7,247 nt of DNA from the NCBI GenBank assembly GCA_002431805.1, contig DJEE01000103.1, positions 1 through 7,247 on the forward strand, read 5' to 3'. Below the pieces are notes generated by a model. It was not told the DNA's origin, did not search any database, and worked only from the letters and a program-made list of their open reading frames with translations. Every line of letters starts with the position of its first letter. The first letter of the stretch is position 1. This stretch comes from Eggerthellaceae bacterium UBA5906. Its GTDB lineage: Bacteria > Actinomycetota > Coriobacteriia > Coriobacteriales > Eggerthellaceae. A program made the translations under genes and the position numbers. This document shows, one piece after another, positions 5,508 through 7,247 of this stretch.

Positions 5508-5526
5508 AAGGAGGAGGAAAGCTTTG
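5508..5526 (+). promoter_or_regulatory. Strong ribosome binding site that sets a TTG start
   Basis: AAGGAGGAGG at 5508-5517 is followed six bases later by TTG at 5524-5526. The in-frame ATG at 5536 is 18 or more bases from this site, too far for normal initiation. The TTG is therefore the likely start of the molybdoenzyme, adding four residues before the Tat motif. Confidence 0.75.
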
Positions 5527-7247
5527 TCTACGACTATGACACGTCGCTCGTTCATGAAGACGGCCGCGGTCACCGGCGCTGTTGGCGCGCTGGGGCTGGG
5601 TGCGGCCCACAACATGAAGCCGAGCGACAAGGCATGGGCCGACAACGACGTGCATGAGGTTCGCACGTCCTGCCGCGCTTGCATCGCAAACTGCGGCGTC
5701 ATCGCCACGGTAAGCAACGGTCGCGTCATCAAGCTGAGGGGCGATTCCATCGACCCGATGTCGAAGGGTCGCATGTGCCCGAAAGGCCTGTCCGGCATTC
5801 AGGCACTGTACCACCCCAACCGCAACAAGTACCCCATGAAGCGCGTGGGTGCCAAGCCCGGCAACCAGTGGGAGCGCATCAGCTGGGACGAGGCGGCGAA
5901 AACCGTAGCCCAGCACCTCATCGACATGCGCGACAAAACCGGCAAGCACGGACTTCTGTGCACCACCGGTGGCGGTGGCAACCCGCAGTTCTTCAGCCCG
6001 CCGCGCTTCCGCAACTTCTGGGGCGCCGGCAATGTGTTCGAGCCCGGCTGCGCGCAGTGCTACCTGCCGCGTAACTTCACCATGCCGCTCGTGAACGGCA
6101 TCGGCGACACTTCCATCGCCGACTCGGGCTGCTCGGAGCTGTACAAGCCGGCCAAGTACGGCGGACTGACGGAAGTCTACGTCATCTGGGGTACCGGTCC
6201 GGCGTGGCATTCGCCTTCCACTTCCGGCCGCTGCGTGTCCGAACTGCGCGAAAACGGCTGTAAAACCGTGGTCGTCGACCCGCGCTTCACCGCCGACGCC
6301 TCCAAGGCCGACGTGTGGCTGCCCATCAAGCCCGGCACCGACATGGCCATGATGCTCGGTTGGATGCACTACATCATCGAGAACAAGCTGTACGAGAAGA
6401 TCCCCGGCTACGAGACGTTCTGCGAGCAGTGGACGAACCTGCCGTTCCTCGTTGACCCGCGCGACAACGTCAGCCTGCCGCCGGTTGCCGAGGACATCAC
6501 CAAGGACGGCCAGCTGCTGCGCGCGTCGGCCGTGTTCGACGATGTGGACGCCACCAACGAGGGCTACGTGTACTACGACACCGAGAAGGGTGCCGTGACC
6601 AAGGCATTCGCCTTGGGTCCGGACAACGACGGCACGTACCATCCGCAGATGTTCGGCACCGTTGACGTGAAGCTCAAAGACGGTTCCACCATCACGTGCA
6701 AAACCGCCTTCGAGGCTTACAAGGACCGCTGCGCCGACTTCGACCTGGACACCGTGGCCGAAATCACCGGCTGCAAGAAGGAGAAGATCATCGAGGCCAT
6801 CGAGCTGTACTGCTCGAGCGCACACGGCGGCATCTCCCTGGGCGTGGCAACCGACATGTACCCGGGTTCTGCGCAGGCCGCCATCGGCGCTGCCGCCCTG
6901 GACTGCATGACGGCCCACCTGTGGCACACCGGCTGCCCGGCCAACAAGGTTGGCGGCCAGGGTTCCAAGGGCTTGACCAGCTGCGAGTCCACCATCTTCC
7001 CCTCCGGATTCATCGGAGAGACGAAGTACCAGTTCCAAACCAACGACGCCGTGCTCGAGCGTTTGGGCTACTGCGAGCACAAGGGCCTGGGCGGCTGGAT
7101 GCACTCCCACATCCCGACGGTGCTGTCCGCCGTGCTCACCGGCGAACCGTACCAGCCCAAGGTGTGGATCGAGCGCTCCGGCAACAAGATGGCCGCGCTG
7201 GGCAACTCCAGCTCGTGGGTTGACGCGTTCCCGAAGTTCGACCTCAT
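5524..7247 (+). CDS. Tat-exported molybdopterin oxidoreductase catalytic subunit (partial)
   Basis: This is the first 574 residues of a DMSO reductase-superfamily enzyme; the frame is open to the window edge, and family members are often 750-1000 residues. A Tat signal begins the protein: TRRSFMK (residues 6-12), a hydrophobic stretch to about 28, and a possible cleavage site after AWA (37-39). Folded, cofactor-loaded export is therefore expected. Cys50, Cys53, Cys57 and Cys85 form the N-terminal [4Fe-4S] motif (C-x2-C-x3-C-x27-C). Pterin-cofactor domain marks follow: WGTGP (222-226), VVVDPR (249-254) and the KADVWLPIKPGTD region ending at 273. Cys176 and Cys179 in PGCAQCYLPR lie where the superfamily usually has its metal ligand; Cys179 is my guess. 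Electron-transfer Fe-S and membrane subunits would be expected downstream, outside the window. The substrate cannot be told: relatives include reductases for sulfur, oxyanion and N- or S-oxide compounds, acetylene hydratase-like enzymes and Eggerthella catechol dehydroxylases. Confidence 0.93.
   Translation, partial: MSTTMTRRSFMKTAAVTGAVGALGLGAAHNMKPSDKAWADNDVHEVRTSCRACIANCGVIATVSNGRVIKLRGDSIDPMSKGRMCPKGLSGIQALYHPNRNKYPMKRVGAKPGNQWERISWDEAAKTVAQHLIDMRDKTGKHGLLCTTGGGGNPQFFSPPRFRNFWGAGNVFEPGCAQCYLPRNFTMPLVNGIGDTSIADSGCSELYKPAKYGGLTEVYVIWGTGPAWHSPSTSGRCVSELRENGCKTVVVDPRFTADASKADVWLPIKPGTDMAMMLGWMHYIIENKLYEKIPGYETFCEQWTNLPFLVDPRDNVSLPPVAEDITKDGQLLRASAVFDDVDATNEGYVYYDTEKGAVTKAFALGPDNDGTYHPQMFGTVDVKLKDGSTITCKTAFEAYKDRCADFDLDTVAEITGCKKEKIIEAIELYCSSAHGGISLGVATDMYPGSAQAAIGAAALDCMTAHLWHTGCPANKVGGQGSKGLTSCESTIFPSGFIGETKYQFQTNDAVLERLGYCEHKGLGGWMHSHIPTVLSAVLTGEPYQPKVWIERSGNKMAALGNSSSWVDAFPKFDL

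Noticed and set aside
5365..7110. A 581-codon open frame on the minus strand
   Set aside because: It lies opposite the molybdoenzyme, whose Fe-S, Tat and pterin motifs are unambiguous. Long antisense frames are expected in GC-rich coding sequence. Its translation is Val/Gly/His/Arg-rich without recognisable domains, and it also runs through the REP-like repeat.

Overview
The window reads as a GC-rich anaerobe chromosome. The best guess is an Eggerthellaceae-type gut actinobacterium (Coriobacteriia). This is inferred from a LuxR-type regulator fused to about 12 membrane helices, encoded divergently from a small gene and a Tat-exported molybdopterin oxidoreductase, a combination typical of Eggerthella and its relatives. 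No rRNA or other phylogenetic marker is present, so the placement is an inference.

Layout. (1) Positions 1-495 hold the 3' end of an iron-dependent alcohol dehydrogenase (FucO-like), closed by a strong intrinsic terminator. (2) A perfect REP-like palindrome lies at 512-570. (3) A small membrane-anchored protein of unknown function is encoded at 705-1211. (4) A compact two-gene cassette lies on the minus strand at 2207-1247: a short helical protein overlapping a nucleotidyltransferase-fold protein. It has its own promoter buried in a 12-bp inverted repeat, is more AT-rich than its surroundings and looks like a toxin-antitoxin-type module. (5) A membrane-bound LuxR-family regulator is encoded on the minus strand (3891-2317). 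(6) A dyad-rich divergent control region and a geneless leader occupy 3892-4308. (7) A 292-residue protein at 4309-5187 appears to be an internal duplication of a winged-helix-like unit. (8) A nested, symmetric 173-bp inverted repeat lies at 5238-5410. (9) The first 574 residues of a Tat-exported [4Fe-4S] molybdoenzyme run off the right edge (5524-7247).

How the parts may work together. The LuxR membrane protein probably senses a small molecule and controls the divergent genes, ending in the molybdoenzyme. The enzyme would use an unidentified electron acceptor or aromatic substrate outside the cytoplasm. The duplicated winged-helix-like protein is a second candidate regulator or accessory factor. 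The nucleotidyltransferase cassette is probably an independent acquired module.

The most unusual signals are the two REP-like elements. They have different stems (TGGGAC versus GTGAACA) but the same design and a related GGGG(A/T)CGG core. The duplicated protein and the self-contained operator-promoter of the nucleotidyltransferase cassette are the other points worth a second look.
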